DNA of 59,457 nt from Streptomyces celluloflavus (GTDB lineage Bacteria; Actinomycetota; Actinomycetes; Streptomycetales; Streptomycetaceae). Numbering within the stretch: the first letter of the stretch is position 1; every line of letters begins with the position of its first letter. Below the pieces are notes generated by a model, which was not told the DNA's origin, did no database searches, and saw only the letters and a list, made by a program, of their open reading frames with translations. Shown piece after piece: positions 8,292-17,119 of this stretch. Position numbers and translations under genes: made by a program. The stretch covers positions 1-59,457 of the forward strand of contig JOEL01000038.1 in NCBI GenBank assembly GCA_000720995.1, read 5' to 3'.

Positions 8292-8612
8292 TTGCACCGC
8301 ACCAGGCGCTATGTGCTGATCGCACCTCTGATGGTCTTGTCCGCCCTGGCCGTCCTGTCGCTACAGGTGTTGCCCAGGGTGGACCGTGCCGTCCACATCG
8401 CCGTCTACGTGGTGGCCGTCGCTCTCTGGGCCGGCTGTGGCTGGGCTGCCGTACGGGGAGCGGGAACGGGCGCGGCGGACGAGGGCGAGGCGCCGCGTAC
8501 GGAGCGGGTGCCGGAGGGGCTGGAAGAAGCTGAACGGCTGGGGCGGGCGGTGCGGTTCCATGCCGACGGTGAGCCGCGGGCCCGGTCCTCCTGGCGTTCG
8601 TCGCGCTGGTAG
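8292..8612 (+). CDS. Small two-helix membrane protein
   Basis: A 106-residue protein from a TTG start with GAAGGG six bases upstream. Two hydrophobic segments (about residues 8-26 and 34-52) are followed by a charged cytoplasmic tail rich in Glu, Arg and Gly. I do not recognise a family. The position between a DUF1648 gene and the first gene of the putative cluster gives no hint of function. The start could be further upstream, because the frame is open from 8085. Confidence 0.5.
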   Translation: MHRTRRYVLIAPLMVLSALAVLSLQVLPRVDRAVHIAVYVVAVALWAGCGWAAVRGAGTGAADEGEAPRTERVPEGLEEAERLGRAVRFHADGEPRARSSWRSSRW

Positions 8613-8794
8613 CGGCGTCCGGCCGGCAGCCCGTGGATTCGGGTCTTCCGCCGTCCGGATCCGGCCGTTGTCCCTTGTGGCAGGTGGGGCGGGCCGGGAC
8701 GTCTGCCACGATGGGCCGTCCGGTGACCGGCTGCGGAGCAGAGGGCGTCTCGCCATTCGGCCGCGATCTGACCGCGATGTGAAGGAGTGCCTCG

Positions 8795-9931
8795 ATGACC
8801 GCAGCTCGGGTCAGTTCGGCCGTCATGACGCATCCCGTGCGCAAGGCCCAGGCCGAGGAGTTGTCGGCCCGGCTCGGCCTCGGGGGGCTGGCCATGGACC
8901 CGGATCCGGACGGCGCTCCCTCGGCCCTGCGGACGGCGCTGGTGGCCTGGTCCGCCGTATCCGACACGGCGACCCACCACCTGGTGGTGCAGGACGATGT
9001 GGCCGCGCCCCCCGAACTGCTCGACCTCGTGGCCGGTTCCGTGGCGCGGTTCGCGGATGACGCGCTGATCTTCTACACGAACTGGCATGCGCGCAACGGC
9101 GCCGCCGCCCGGCTGGCCGCGCTGGCGGGTGCGGGCTGGGTACGCGCGGTGCCGGAGGAGTTCGCGCCGACGCTGGCCATCTGCCTGCCCGTCGGAACGG
9201 CCGAGGAGTTCCGGGAGTTCGCCCGGGACAGTACGGAGCGGCACGACGACGAGCTGATGGCCGCGTTCCTGCGCAAGGCGGGGCGGGCGGGCCTGCTGGC
9301 CGTGCCCAGCGTCGTGGAGCACATCGGCACCAGCAGCATCAACGGGCATGCGTCACAAGGCGTCCGGCGGGCGGTCTGCCCGGTCGGCGCCACGGACGCC
9401 CGCCCGCTGCTCTGCCACGGATGGGTCCTGGAGGAACTCGACTGGCTCCCGTATATGCGGTACGGCGAGGGCTATCTGCGTCTGGCCGGTCAGGAGCGGG
9501 CCGCCGATCCGCGGCGCCATCTCAGGTGGCAGGAGGCCATGCCCGCCACCGGGCTCACGGAGGGGCGGGTACGCGATATCGCGCGGCGCGAGCGCCCCGC
9601 GGAGAGCGCGGTGGAGGTGGGGCGCCTCTTCGGCGCGGCCTTCGCGGAGGAACTGTGGATCCACTGCCTGCTGTTGGGCAGGCAGGCCGAGGACGCCGCG
9701 CGCCGGCACGCGGCGCACAGCGCGGGCACCCGCGCCCGCACCGGCCACGTCGCCGAGCGGCTGCGCGCCGCGGCCGTCTCCACCGTCGGACTGGCGGGGC
9801 TGCCCCCCGAACGCCGTCCCGACGTGCTCCCGGCGCATACCGAACTGCTCACGGCGTACGCCTGGAGCGCGATCAGGTGCGGGAGTCTGCTGCTCGGACC
9901 TGATGAGGAAGGGGATGGGGGAGGGGCGTGA
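8795..9931 (+). CDS. GT-A-like protein with a QDD motif (paralogue of 23112-24890)
   Basis: A 378-residue soluble protein. Residues 34-55 contain MDPDPDG then PSALRTALVAWSA; residues 61-69 are HHLVVQDDV. The same two blocks occur in the N-terminal half of the protein at 23112-24890, together with VMTHP, the aromatic-RNGAA segment and a shared SVVEHIG/SLAEHED block, so the two are clear paralogues. A beta-strand ending in a D-D pair after an acidic nucleotide-binding-like region is what a GT-A glycosyltransferase would show, but this is inference: I cannot name a GT family. AAGGAG seven bases upstream fixes the ATG. The C-terminal third is helical and Arg/Ala-rich. It marks the likely left edge of the 8.8-27 kb cluster. 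Confidence 0.7.
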   Translation: MTAARVSSAVMTHPVRKAQAEELSARLGLGGLAMDPDPDGAPSALRTALVAWSAVSDTATHHLVVQDDVAAPPELLDLVAGSVARFADDALIFYTNWHARNGAAARLAALAGAGWVRAVPEEFAPTLAICLPVGTAEEFREFARDSTERHDDELMAAFLRKAGRAGLLAVPSVVEHIGTSSINGHASQGVRRAVCPVGATDARPLLCHGWVLEELDWLPYMRYGEGYLRLAGQERAADPRRHLRWQEAMPATGLTEGRVRDIARRERPAESAVEVGRLFGAAFAEELWIHCLLLGRQAEDAARRHAAHSAGTRARTGHVAERLRAAAVSTVGLAGLPPERRPDVLPAHTELLTAYAWSAIRCGSLLLGPDEEGDGGGA

Positions 9932-10067
9932 TCGCGTACGGGCGCGAGCAGGTACGGACGTGAGCGTGCACCGACGTGATCGCGTATGCCTCGTCCGGTC
10001 ACGTCCGCCGCACGGGATCACGTAGGCCGCACGGTTCACCCACGCCGCGTCTGATCGCGTACGTACC

Positions 10068-10823
10068 TCACGTCCGGGCGTGTACCTCGTGGGTGATCCA
10101 GACGCACGGTTCCCAGTAGGCGCCCCGGTCGTGGGTGCGGTCGATGTGCAGTGTGCCGAGGCCGCCGGGGAAGACGTACTCCCCGTCGTCGGGGAACGCC
10201 ATCCCGGTCCAGGATTCCCAGTCGGACACCGTGCCGGTGATGCGTGAGGACTCCGTGACGGCCGCCGCGATGACGCCGCCGAGCCGTACCTGGGTGCGGA
10301 TCCAGGGGTCGAAGGGCGAACCGTCGGCGCGCGTCCAGGCCGCGTACCGCTCGACGGGGACGAGGGGATAGCGGTCCTTCCAGGTGGGGCGGACCGGCAC
10401 GATCACATGGCGCAGGCCGTCGGCGCGGGCGGCGTCCGTCATCTTGTTCAGCAGGATCTTCGACAGGCCCTTGCCCTGGTGGGCGTGCGGGATCTCGATG
10501 CCGAGGGCGCACAGGGCCTGGGGCGCGGCTCCGGAGTCGTGGTCGCGGAAGGCCGCCGCGATCGATTCGTCGAGCCCGGTGCCCAGACCCTCGGGAGTGC
10601 CGTCCCAGGTGCGCGGGAGCGAGCGGCCCGCTCCCAGAATGTCGTCGTGCTCCTTGTCGTAGAGGACGAATTGATGGTCCGGGAATTCGTCGAAGAGGCG
10701 TGTCCAGTAGTCTCCATTGATGTCGCCGTGCAGGTTGTATTCGGGGACCACTCCGGCGAAAAGCTCGGGGATGCGGTCCCAGAGTTCGGGGCGTTCGGAG
10801 TGGCGCACCATTTCTACGGTCAT
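10068..10823 (-). CDS. GNAT-family N-acetyltransferase
   Basis: A 251-residue protein with the GNAT acetyl-CoA site in its centre: LCALGIEIPHAHQGKGLSKILL, where the QGKGLS turn corresponds to the Q/RxxGxG/A pyrophosphate loop. N-terminal FVLYDKEHDDILGAGRSLP is the preceding strand pair. The C-terminal 80 residues (ending in WEPCVWITHEVHA) form an unusual extension. It lies 57 bp behind the methyltransferase gene on the same strand and is probably cotranscribed. The acceptor is unknown; in this setting an amino sugar or amino acid intermediate is plausible but only inferred. Confidence 0.8.
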   Translation of the reverse strand: MTVEMVRHSERPELWDRIPELFAGVVPEYNLHGDINGDYWTRLFDEFPDHQFVLYDKEHDDILGAGRSLPRTWDGTPEGLGTGLDESIAAAFRDHDSGAAPQALCALGIEIPHAHQGKGLSKILLNKMTDAARADGLRHVIVPVRPTWKDRYPLVPVERYAAWTRADGSPFDPWIRTQVRLGGVIAAAVTESSRITGTVSDWESWTGMAFPDDGEYVFPGGLGTLHIDRTHDRGAYWEPCVWITHEVHART

Positions 10824-10880
10824 GTCCGGCCTCTGCTGTTCGTTTCGTGCCGATGCGGGGAGGGAGAGAGAGGGGGGAAT

Positions 10881-11729
10881 TCAGGACGGGGCGACGGCTT
10901 CCCAGATGATGACGAGGGGAATGCCCTCCCAGGCGGCGCGGGCCGCGTCCGCTATGGACTCCTCGTAACCGCCGGGAGCCAGCCGCCCGTTGAAAACCGG
11001 TTCGACGCAGGCCCGTACGGTCAGTCCCGCCGCCGCGAAGGCATTCAAATAGCTGCTGGGCAGATGCACGTAATTGCGGATGAATGCCAGCTGGTCGGAG
11101 CCGTGGACGAAGAGGCACTGTCCTTGCAGCGAGATGACGAACGGGTGCATATCGGAGATGATGACCCGGCCGCCCGGCCGGACGACGCGCGCGAGTTCGG
11201 CGACGCCGGTGGTCAGGTCCGGCAGATGGGTCATGGCGAGGGTGCAGAGCGCGAGGTCGACGGAGTCGTCGGCCAGCGGCAGTTGCTCCAGGAACCCGCG
11301 GCGGTACTCGGCGTCCGGGGCGTTGTGGCGGGCCCGGTCCAGCATTTCCGGTGACTGGTCCACCCCGATGGTGCGGTAGCCGCGCGCGGTGAGCGCCGCC
11401 GTCTGCCGCCCGGTGCCGCAGGCCGCGTCGAGGGCCGTGCCCACCGGGCCCTTGTCCAGCAGTCCGTGGACGACCGGCTCCTCGACCTCGATATAGGAGT
11501 TCGGCAGGGAGTCGTAGACGGTGGACCAGGCCGCGTAACCGGCCGCGGCGTCGAGTTCGCTCACGGCCGCCCCGCCGTCCGGCAGATCGCCGCCCTGCCC
11601 GGTGGCGAATGCCCGGATCTCCGCCACCCGCTCTTTCAGGAACTGCTCGTCGCCGTTCATCGCATGGCGCAGCAGGGCCAGCCCCTCAATTCCCAGCATC
11701 AGTTCCCGGACCCGGAATTCACTGTCCAT
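10881..11729 (-). CDS. Class I SAM-dependent methyltransferase
   Basis: A 282-residue protein. After an N-terminal helical region, the Rossmann fold starts with the SAM-binding motif I ALDAACGTGRQTAALTARG, followed by the acidic residue in TIGVDQS, motif FLEQLPLADDSVDLALCTLAMTHLPD and VVRPGGRVIISDMHPF, the standard order of ubiE/MT11-type enzymes. The ATG at 11729 is preferred over a TTG four codons earlier because GGGG lies six bases ahead of it. It is the first gene of a two-gene unit with the GNAT gene and is divergent from the dimethylformamidase-like gene. Its small-molecule substrate is unknown. Confidence 0.83.
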   Translation of the reverse strand: MDSEFRVRELMLGIEGLALLRHAMNGDEQFLKERVAEIRAFATGQGGDLPDGGAAVSELDAAAGYAAWSTVYDSLPNSYIEVEEPVVHGLLDKGPVGTALDAACGTGRQTAALTARGYRTIGVDQSPEMLDRARHNAPDAEYRRGFLEQLPLADDSVDLALCTLAMTHLPDLTTGVAELARVVRPGGRVIISDMHPFVISLQGQCLFVHGSDQLAFIRNYVHLPSSYLNAFAAAGLTVRACVEPVFNGRLAPGGYEESIADAARAAWEGIPLVIIWEAVAPS

Positions 11730-11945
11730 TGATATCCCCAAGGAGAGTAGGTGGTCGAGGTCCTTGCCGCACTACCCCCGCCGCCCCGGAGGCACTCGCA
11801 CGGTAAGCGCGCCTGTCCTGAATTCGCCGCAGGAGGGCTGATCTCGCCGTATCCATTGTCGTGGGCCGGATGATCTCCTGATCCGGTGTGCCGACAGCGG
11901 CCGCAAGTGAAGAGTTTCCATTCGGGACGAGGGGTGGGCGGGCAC

Positions 11946-13472
11946 GTGATCGAAGGGTATATGGGCCGGGAAAGTGTGGTGGCCGGCCGGAGTCTGACAT
12001 TCCATGTCTCGACGGACGCCGACGAATTCCGCGTCCGTTTCTACCGGCTGGGCGGGGAGTTGGCCTTCGTGGCGGAGTCGGGGCCGTATCCCGGGGAGTT
12101 GCGGAACCCGCCGCCGCATCCCGACGGCGTCCCCGCGCACGCCTCGCCCGCCGTGGACTGGGACTGGCCGCCCCACGACGCGCCGATACCGGACGGCTGG
12201 CGGCCGGGCGTGTACCTCGCGCACTTCGTCGAGGGCGACGACCGCCGGGCGGCGGCCACACCCCTGCTCACCGATGCGGACATCGAGGGCTACGCCCGGG
12301 AGTTCTTCATCGTCCGGCCGTCCCGCCCCGGCCGTACCGCGCGCATCCTGTACAAGAAGTCGACGTTCACCCGGCACGCCTACAACCGCTCGGACCGCGA
12401 GGACGTGCAGCGGGCCAGCAGCTTCTACGACAACCCCGTCTATCAGGGCGGCGGCCCGGACCGGCCCGCCGGCCACCAGCTGAGCATGCACCGGCCCGGC
12501 GGCGTGATCGATCTCGCCTACTGGGACGCGCCGTTCATCGCCTGGCTGGAGCGCGGCGGATACGACGTCGAGTACTGCACCGACCTCGACCTCCACGAGG
12601 ACCCGGACCTGCTCACGCCGTACCGCCTGTTCCTGAGCGTCGGGCACGACGAGTACTGGAGCGCGGCGATGCGCGCCCATGTGGCGGCGTTCGTCCGCGC
12701 GGGCGGCAACGCGGCGTTCTTCAGCGCGAACACCTGCTGGTGGCGGGTCCATCTCACGGACGGGAACACCGCGTTCGTCTCGGACACCGACCACCACGTG
12801 GGAGACGTCTATCCGCATCTGCCGGCGACGGACCAGTGGTGGCCGGCGGCGCCCGACGGCGTCGGCGCACCGGAGAACGCCCTGACCGGGGTCAGCTTCC
12901 GCAACGGCGGTATGTGGCCGGGGGAGTGGCCGGGCGACCGCCCCCGGGCGGGGTACCGGGTGCAGCACGCCGATCACTGGGTGTACGCCGGGACGGGACT
13001 GCGGGACGGGTCGGACGGCGGGACGCCGGACGCCCTCGGCGCGGGAACGGCGCTGATCGGGTACGAATGCGACGGCGCCGCCTTCACCCGCGACGCGGCG
13101 GGTATCGCGCATGCCACGGGTGCGGACGGCACCCCGACGTCCTTTCTCATCCTCGGCATCTACCTCCTGGACCCGGTGAACGAGGACTTTCACCAGCTGC
13201 GGACGGGGCACTGGAACTGCCCCGTCCGCGAACCGGGGAACACCGGACCCCGGGCGGCGACGATGGGCCTGTACACCGCCGGCGGCACGGTGTTCACGGC
13301 CGGGACCACCGACTGGCCGGTGGTCTGCGGGCACGAACTGGACGCCGGTGTCGTCCGGGTGACCCGCAATGTGCTGGACCGGCTGGCGGGCCCGGCCCCG
13401 GCGGGCGGGGACGCCGGGACGCGGGAGACCGCCGGCCGGGATGCGGAGAGCCGGGTCACAGCAGGTCCGTGA
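11946..13472 (+). CDS. N,N-dimethylformamidase large-subunit-like protein
   Basis: About 508 residues. An N-terminal beta-sandwich (VIEGYMGRESVVAGRSLTFH, then a short immunoglobulin-like region) is followed by the C-terminal domain of dimethylformamidase-like proteins: ILYKKSTFTRHAYNR, YDVEYCTDLDLHEDPDLL, LFLSVGHDEYWSAAMR and GGNAAFFSANTCWWRV. The true dimethylformamidase is an iron-dependent amidohydrolase with a glutamine-amidotransferase-like fold, so an amide or formamide hydrolysis on a cluster intermediate is a reasonable guess. I use the GTG at 11946, with GAGGGG some ten bases upstream; the frame is open from 11886. The 3' end overlaps the convergent HAD gene by 17 bp. Confidence 0.75.
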   Translation: MIEGYMGRESVVAGRSLTFHVSTDADEFRVRFYRLGGELAFVAESGPYPGELRNPPPHPDGVPAHASPAVDWDWPPHDAPIPDGWRPGVYLAHFVEGDDRRAAATPLLTDADIEGYAREFFIVRPSRPGRTARILYKKSTFTRHAYNRSDREDVQRASSFYDNPVYQGGGPDRPAGHQLSMHRPGGVIDLAYWDAPFIAWLERGGYDVEYCTDLDLHEDPDLLTPYRLFLSVGHDEYWSAAMRAHVAAFVRAGGNAAFFSANTCWWRVHLTDGNTAFVSDTDHHVGDVYPHLPATDQWWPAAPDGVGAPENALTGVSFRNGGMWPGEWPGDRPRAGYRVQHADHWVYAGTGLRDGSDGGTPDALGAGTALIGYECDGAAFTRDAAGIAHATGADGTPTSFLILGIYLLDPVNEDFHQLRTGHWNCPVREPGNTGPRAATMGLYTAGGTVFTAGTTDWPVVCGHELDAGVVRVTRNVLDRLAGPAPAGGDAGTRETAGRDAESRVTAGP

Positions 13473-14187
13473 CCGCGCGCAGCGTGGTGATCCGCGCGGC
13501 CCCGTCCGGTACGGGCGGGGCCGCCCCCTCGACCGCGCGGTCCGCCCGCCACAGGTGCGCGGCGCGCATCCCGGCGGCCAGCGGGCCCAGCACGTCCGAC
13601 GCCCACATGTCCCCCACGAACAGCGCCTGTTCGGGACGGAGCCCGCAGCGCTCCAGCACCGTCCGGTAGATGAGGGGATGCGGTTTACGGGCCCCGGCGC
13701 GGGCCGAGGTGACCGCCACGTCCACCAGCCGGGCCAGGCCGACCTCGTCGAGGGCCCGGTCCAGATCCCAGAACCAGTTGGAGCAGACCGCCACCACCAG
13801 ACCGCGTCCGCGCAACTCCGCGAGCACCTCGGGTACGTCGTCGAAGAGCGCCAGACGCAGGTCCTTCATCACCCGGTCCAGTTCGGTGACGAGCCCCTCC
13901 ACCTCGCCCTCCGGGACGCCGCAGCCGCGCGCCCGGCGCCGTAGCCGCGCCAGCTCCCAGGCCCGGTAGCTCTCCGCGTCGGCGGAGTGCTCCCGGTGCA
14001 GCTCACCGTCGCGCGGGCCGACCGCCCACTGGTCACCCCACTGCGCGGCGGCCCCGGCCAGGCCCCGGCGGACGAAGACCGACCGGTGGCTGGGCGGCAG
14101 CGGCTCCACCATGCGCACCAGCGTGCCGTAGAAATCGAAGATCACGCCCCGGATCTCCGCCGGGCGCCCGGCCGCCGCGCCGGTCAA
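13456..14187 (-). CDS. HAD-superfamily hydrolase
   Basis: A 243-residue phosphatase-like enzyme. Motif I is VIFDFYGTLVR (nucleophile and general-acid aspartates, the second replaced by Tyr-context as in FDFYGT), motif II is AVCSNWFWDLD, the motif III lysine is in ARAGARKPHPLIYRTVLE, and motif IV is LFVGDMWASDVLGPLAAGM. The cap is helical, as in subfamily I (phosphoglycolate-phosphatase type). The TTG start at 14187 is preceded by GGGGGTGA five bases away. It begins 32 bp after the amidinotransferase stop on the same strand, so the two form an operon, consistent with a guanidylation followed by a dephosphorylation step. Confidence 0.82.
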   Translation of the reverse strand: MTGAAAGRPAEIRGVIFDFYGTLVRMVEPLPPSHRSVFVRRGLAGAAAQWGDQWAVGPRDGELHREHSADAESYRAWELARLRRRARGCGVPEGEVEGLVTELDRVMKDLRLALFDDVPEVLAELRGRGLVVAVCSNWFWDLDRALDEVGLARLVDVAVTSARAGARKPHPLIYRTVLERCGLRPEQALFVGDMWASDVLGPLAAGMRAAHLWRADRAVEGAAPPVPDGAARITTLRAVTDLL

Positions 14188-14219
14188 CGCGTCACCCCCG
14201 TCCGGCCGGTCAACGGTGC

Positions 14220-15401
14220 TCAGAACCGGCCGTGCCGGCGCGGGAAGTAGTCCTCCAGCCCGCCGTCGCGTTCGATGTCGACGGTCGCGCAGTGCAGACC
14301 GCCGCCGAACGGGCCCACCGCGCGGAACGGCACCGGCACGATCTCGAAGCCGTACGACGCGAGCTGCTCGGCCAGCGGCTCCTCCTTCTCCTCGATGCAG
14401 AGCGTGTTCGCGTCGAGGTTGAGCATGTTCCCCGCCAGCCACGGGCTGCAGAAGGAGAGCTTCGGCGGGTGCTCCCAACTGGCCGGCTGCACCGCCTCGA
14501 TGATCTCCCAGTCGTTGAGCCGGAAGAACTCCATCAGCTCGGGGTCCGCCAGCCGTTCACCGCAGTGCAGCACCAGACCGGGCCGCAGCGGCACCCAGGT
14601 GGCGTCGATGTGCAGGGGATGGGTGTTGGTCGAGGTCACCGCGTGCACCCGGTGGTCGGGGAAGTGCCGCCGGAGCCACTCGTAGCCGCTGCGGTTGGTG
14701 ACGAACGACAGCTGGACGAAGAGGTCCTTGCCGAAGCGGGCCACGTCGGCCGCGTCGAACAGCGGCTCGGCCTCGGTCAGCACGAGGTCGTAGTCGCGCA
14801 CTCGCGCCAACTGCTCTTCGGTGGAAAGGGTGTTGTAGGTGTCCCAGAAACCCGGGTGGTAAGAGGCGTCCGTCAGGCGCGGTTTGGGCGCGGCCTCCCA
14901 GCGCATGCCCGGGTCGCCGTCGAAGAGCCGTTGCAGCAGCGGCCGGTAGCAGAGGTACTCGTACCACCGGCTGCGGTACGACATGGTGGCTTCGAGGACC
15001 TCGTGGCCGACGGTCAGGAGCAGGTCCCGGGGCGGCATGCAGCCGGACATCGAATCGTGGGTCCACTCGGGGGTGGCGACCTGCTGGCTGAAGTCGACGG
15101 GGGTCGGGCGGTCCACCCGGATGCCGCGCCGGCGCAGCATCTCGGCGAAGTTGTCGAGCTGCTCGTTGGCCTCGGCGGTCATCTCGGCGGGCATCGGGCC
15201 GTAGGTGCCCAGCGGGTAGCCGTCGTCGGGGAAGTCCCGGCGCACCGCGGGCTCGGGTGCCTGTACCACCGCGTTGTCGGCCCGTCCCACGACGACATGG
15301 CGCAGGGGATCCCAGCCGTTCCACGCGTTGACCTTCACCGGGCGGGTGTCCGAAACAGGCTGGGTGTCCGAATCCGTGGGTATCGTGCCGTACTCAGTCA
15401 C
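14220..15401 (-). CDS. L-arginine-dependent amidinotransferase
   Basis: A 393-residue member of the glycine/scyllo-inosamine amidinotransferase family, which moves the amidino group of arginine to an amine acceptor through a covalent cysteine adduct. Visible family features: GWDPLRHVVVGR near the N-terminus, PRDLLLTVGHEVLEA, HPLHIDATWVPLRPGLVL (catalytic His near residue 270) and GGGLHCATVDIERD with the nucleophilic Cys at about 371. The length fits StrB1 and vertebrate AGAT types. The GTG start at 15401 has GAAGG eight bases upstream. It heads an operon with the HAD hydrolase. In secondary metabolism such enzymes make guanidino groups on aminocyclitols, amino sugars or unusual amino acids; the acceptor here is unknown. 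Confidence 0.93.
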   Translation of the reverse strand: MTEYGTIPTDSDTQPVSDTRPVKVNAWNGWDPLRHVVVGRADNAVVQAPEPAVRRDFPDDGYPLGTYGPMPAEMTAEANEQLDNFAEMLRRRGIRVDRPTPVDFSQQVATPEWTHDSMSGCMPPRDLLLTVGHEVLEATMSYRSRWYEYLCYRPLLQRLFDGDPGMRWEAAPKPRLTDASYHPGFWDTYNTLSTEEQLARVRDYDLVLTEAEPLFDAADVARFGKDLFVQLSFVTNRSGYEWLRRHFPDHRVHAVTSTNTHPLHIDATWVPLRPGLVLHCGERLADPELMEFFRLNDWEIIEAVQPASWEHPPKLSFCSPWLAGNMLNLDANTLCIEEKEEPLAEQLASYGFEIVPVPFRAVGPFGGGLHCATVDIERDGGLEDYFPRRHGRF

Positions 15402-15700
15402 GTGCAGACCCTTCGATCGGGGACGTGGGAGACACCTGAGCAAAGCTGAGGCAGCAGGGGCATCAGCGTCAAGAGCGGATCTTTTGCACACCGCTGTGTT
15501 TGCGTCAATTCAGTGGCCGGGTGACGGCGTCTGTGTGGAGTTCGGCAGGGCCTCCCGCCTGCCGTACGCGTGTTCTCCGATTCGACGGGTGATCCTTTTC
15601 CGGAGCGCGGCTCTCTGGCTGGAAAACTTCCTTCGGGTAGTTTGCCGGGCCGCGAGGGGTAGGAAGGCCCCCGGTTCTGTCAACCCGGACGGAGGAGATC

Positions 15701-17002
15701 ATGGCTGAGCGCATCTCCCGTTTCACCGCGGGCCTGGGGGCTTTTGTCCTGCTGGCATCCGTGGCCGGCTGTGGTTCCGGCGAAGGGGGCAAACCGCCGT
15801 CCGCCGCGGAGCGTTCGGGTGATCTGACGGTCTGGCTCACCGTGGACGCCCAGGAAAGCTGGCCGGACCTGGTCACCACGGTCAACGCCCGATTCAACAA
15901 GAAATACCCGAAGATCAAGGTGAAGGTCCAATACCAGCAATGGACCAGCAAGAACCAGAAAATCGATGCCGCACTCGCCGGCCGGGAAGTCCCCGATGTG
16001 GTCGAGATGGGGAACAGCGAGACCACGAATTACATCGTCAACGGAGCCTTCGCGACCGTGGACCCGGCGAAGTTCGACCATTCGGCGGAATGGCTCGGCG
16101 CGCTGAACGACTCCTGCCGTATGGACGGCAAAACCTATTGCGTGCCCTATTACGTGGGCGCCCGGGTGGGCATATACCGCACCGACCTGCTCAAACAGGC
16201 CGGCGTCGACCACGCCCCCCGCACCTATCCCGAGCTGCTCGCGGACCTCGACAAGCTGAAGCAGAAATTCGGCGCCGCGGACAAGAACTTCTCTGCGTTC
16301 TACATGCCCGGCCGCTACTGGTACGCGGCGATGGCGTTCGTGAAGGACGCCGGTGGTGAGATGGCGGTCAAGAAGGACGGGCGCTGGCACGGCGCACTCT
16401 CCTCGCCCGCCTCCGTCGCCGGACTCAAAGCCTGGAAATCCCTTCTCGACGCCTACTACGTGGGGGACCGGTCCAAGGACAACGGGGACGAGCCGGCGGT
16501 GGTCGGCCAGGGCCGGGTGGGCATGTTCTACGGCAACACCTGGGAGGCGAAGGCCGCCACCGACAGCAGATCCGGCGGCGACCCGAAACTCCGCGGCCGG
16601 TTCGCCACCTTCGCCTTCCCCGGACCGTCCGGCAAGCTGCTGCCGCCCTTCCTGGGCGGATCCACCCTGGCGATCCCCGCCAAGTCGCGGAGCCAGGACC
16701 TGGCCGGCGAGTGGATCGGGATGTTCACCGACCGCACCGCACAGCGCCGGCTCATCGCCGCCGACACGCTCCCCAACAACACCGCCCAGCTGCGCGAGGT
16801 GGCCGCCGGCGGAGTCAACGGCCCGGCCGCACAGGCCGCCGAGCGGGGCTGGGTCACCCCGCTGGCCCCCGGCTGGGGTGCTGTGGAGAAGTCCAACATC
16901 CTCCCGGAGATGCTCCAGGACATCGCGACGGGCAAGCAGTCCGTGCAGGACGCCGCGCGGGCCGCGGACCGCCGGATCGACGGCGTGATCAACGAGAACT
17001 GA
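15701..17002 (+). CDS. Carbohydrate ABC importer, substrate-binding lipoprotein
   Basis: A 433-residue type 1 extracellular solute-binding protein. The signal peptide ends in the lipobox VAGC (Cys at residue 24), so it is lipid-anchored on the outer face of the membrane. Family features include LTVWLTVDAQESWPDLVTTV, PDVVEMGNSETTNYIVNGAF and the ligand-pocket aromatic run FYMPGRYWYAAM. GGAGGAGATC directly precedes the ATG. It is divergent from the amidinotransferase gene across 299 bp that include an inverted repeat (CGGCAGG at 15543, CCTGCCG at 15558). Two permease genes follow, making a sugar importer of the maltose/CUT1 type. Confidence 0.92.
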   Translation: MAERISRFTAGLGAFVLLASVAGCGSGEGGKPPSAAERSGDLTVWLTVDAQESWPDLVTTVNARFNKKYPKIKVKVQYQQWTSKNQKIDAALAGREVPDVVEMGNSETTNYIVNGAFATVDPAKFDHSAEWLGALNDSCRMDGKTYCVPYYVGARVGIYRTDLLKQAGVDHAPRTYPELLADLDKLKQKFGAADKNFSAFYMPGRYWYAAMAFVKDAGGEMAVKKDGRWHGALSSPASVAGLKAWKSLLDAYYVGDRSKDNGDEPAVVGQGRVGMFYGNTWEAKAATDSRSGGDPKLRGRFATFAFPGPSGKLLPPFLGGSTLAIPAKSRSQDLAGEWIGMFTDRTAQRRLIAADTLPNNTAQLREVAAGGVNGPAAQAAERGWVTPLAPGWGAVEKSNILPEMLQDIATGKQSVQDAARAADRRIDGVINEN

Positions 17003-17003
17003 C

Positions 17004-17056
17004 GGCCGCGCGGGCGCCGGAAGGACGGCGCCGCCCCGCAGGCGTGGGGCGCGGCC
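17004..17056 (+). terminator. Hairpin between binding-protein and permease genes
   Basis: GGCCGCGC at 17004-17011 pairs with GCGCGGCC at 17049-17056, with an inner GGCGCC pair. There is no T-tract. Such elements commonly protect the upstream message or attenuate readthrough so that the binding protein is made in excess over the permeases. Confidence 0.5.
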
Positions 17057-17119
17057 CCCTCCGCGGGAGCGCGGTGCGGGCCCATCGGTGCAGGCCCTAC
17101 TTTCGAGGAGTTCGCAGCC

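Noticed and set aside
7322-8302. N-terminal extension of the HEAT-repeat protein
   Set aside because: The frame is open but runs antisense to the DUF1648 gene and is compositionally random; no ribosome binding site supports it.
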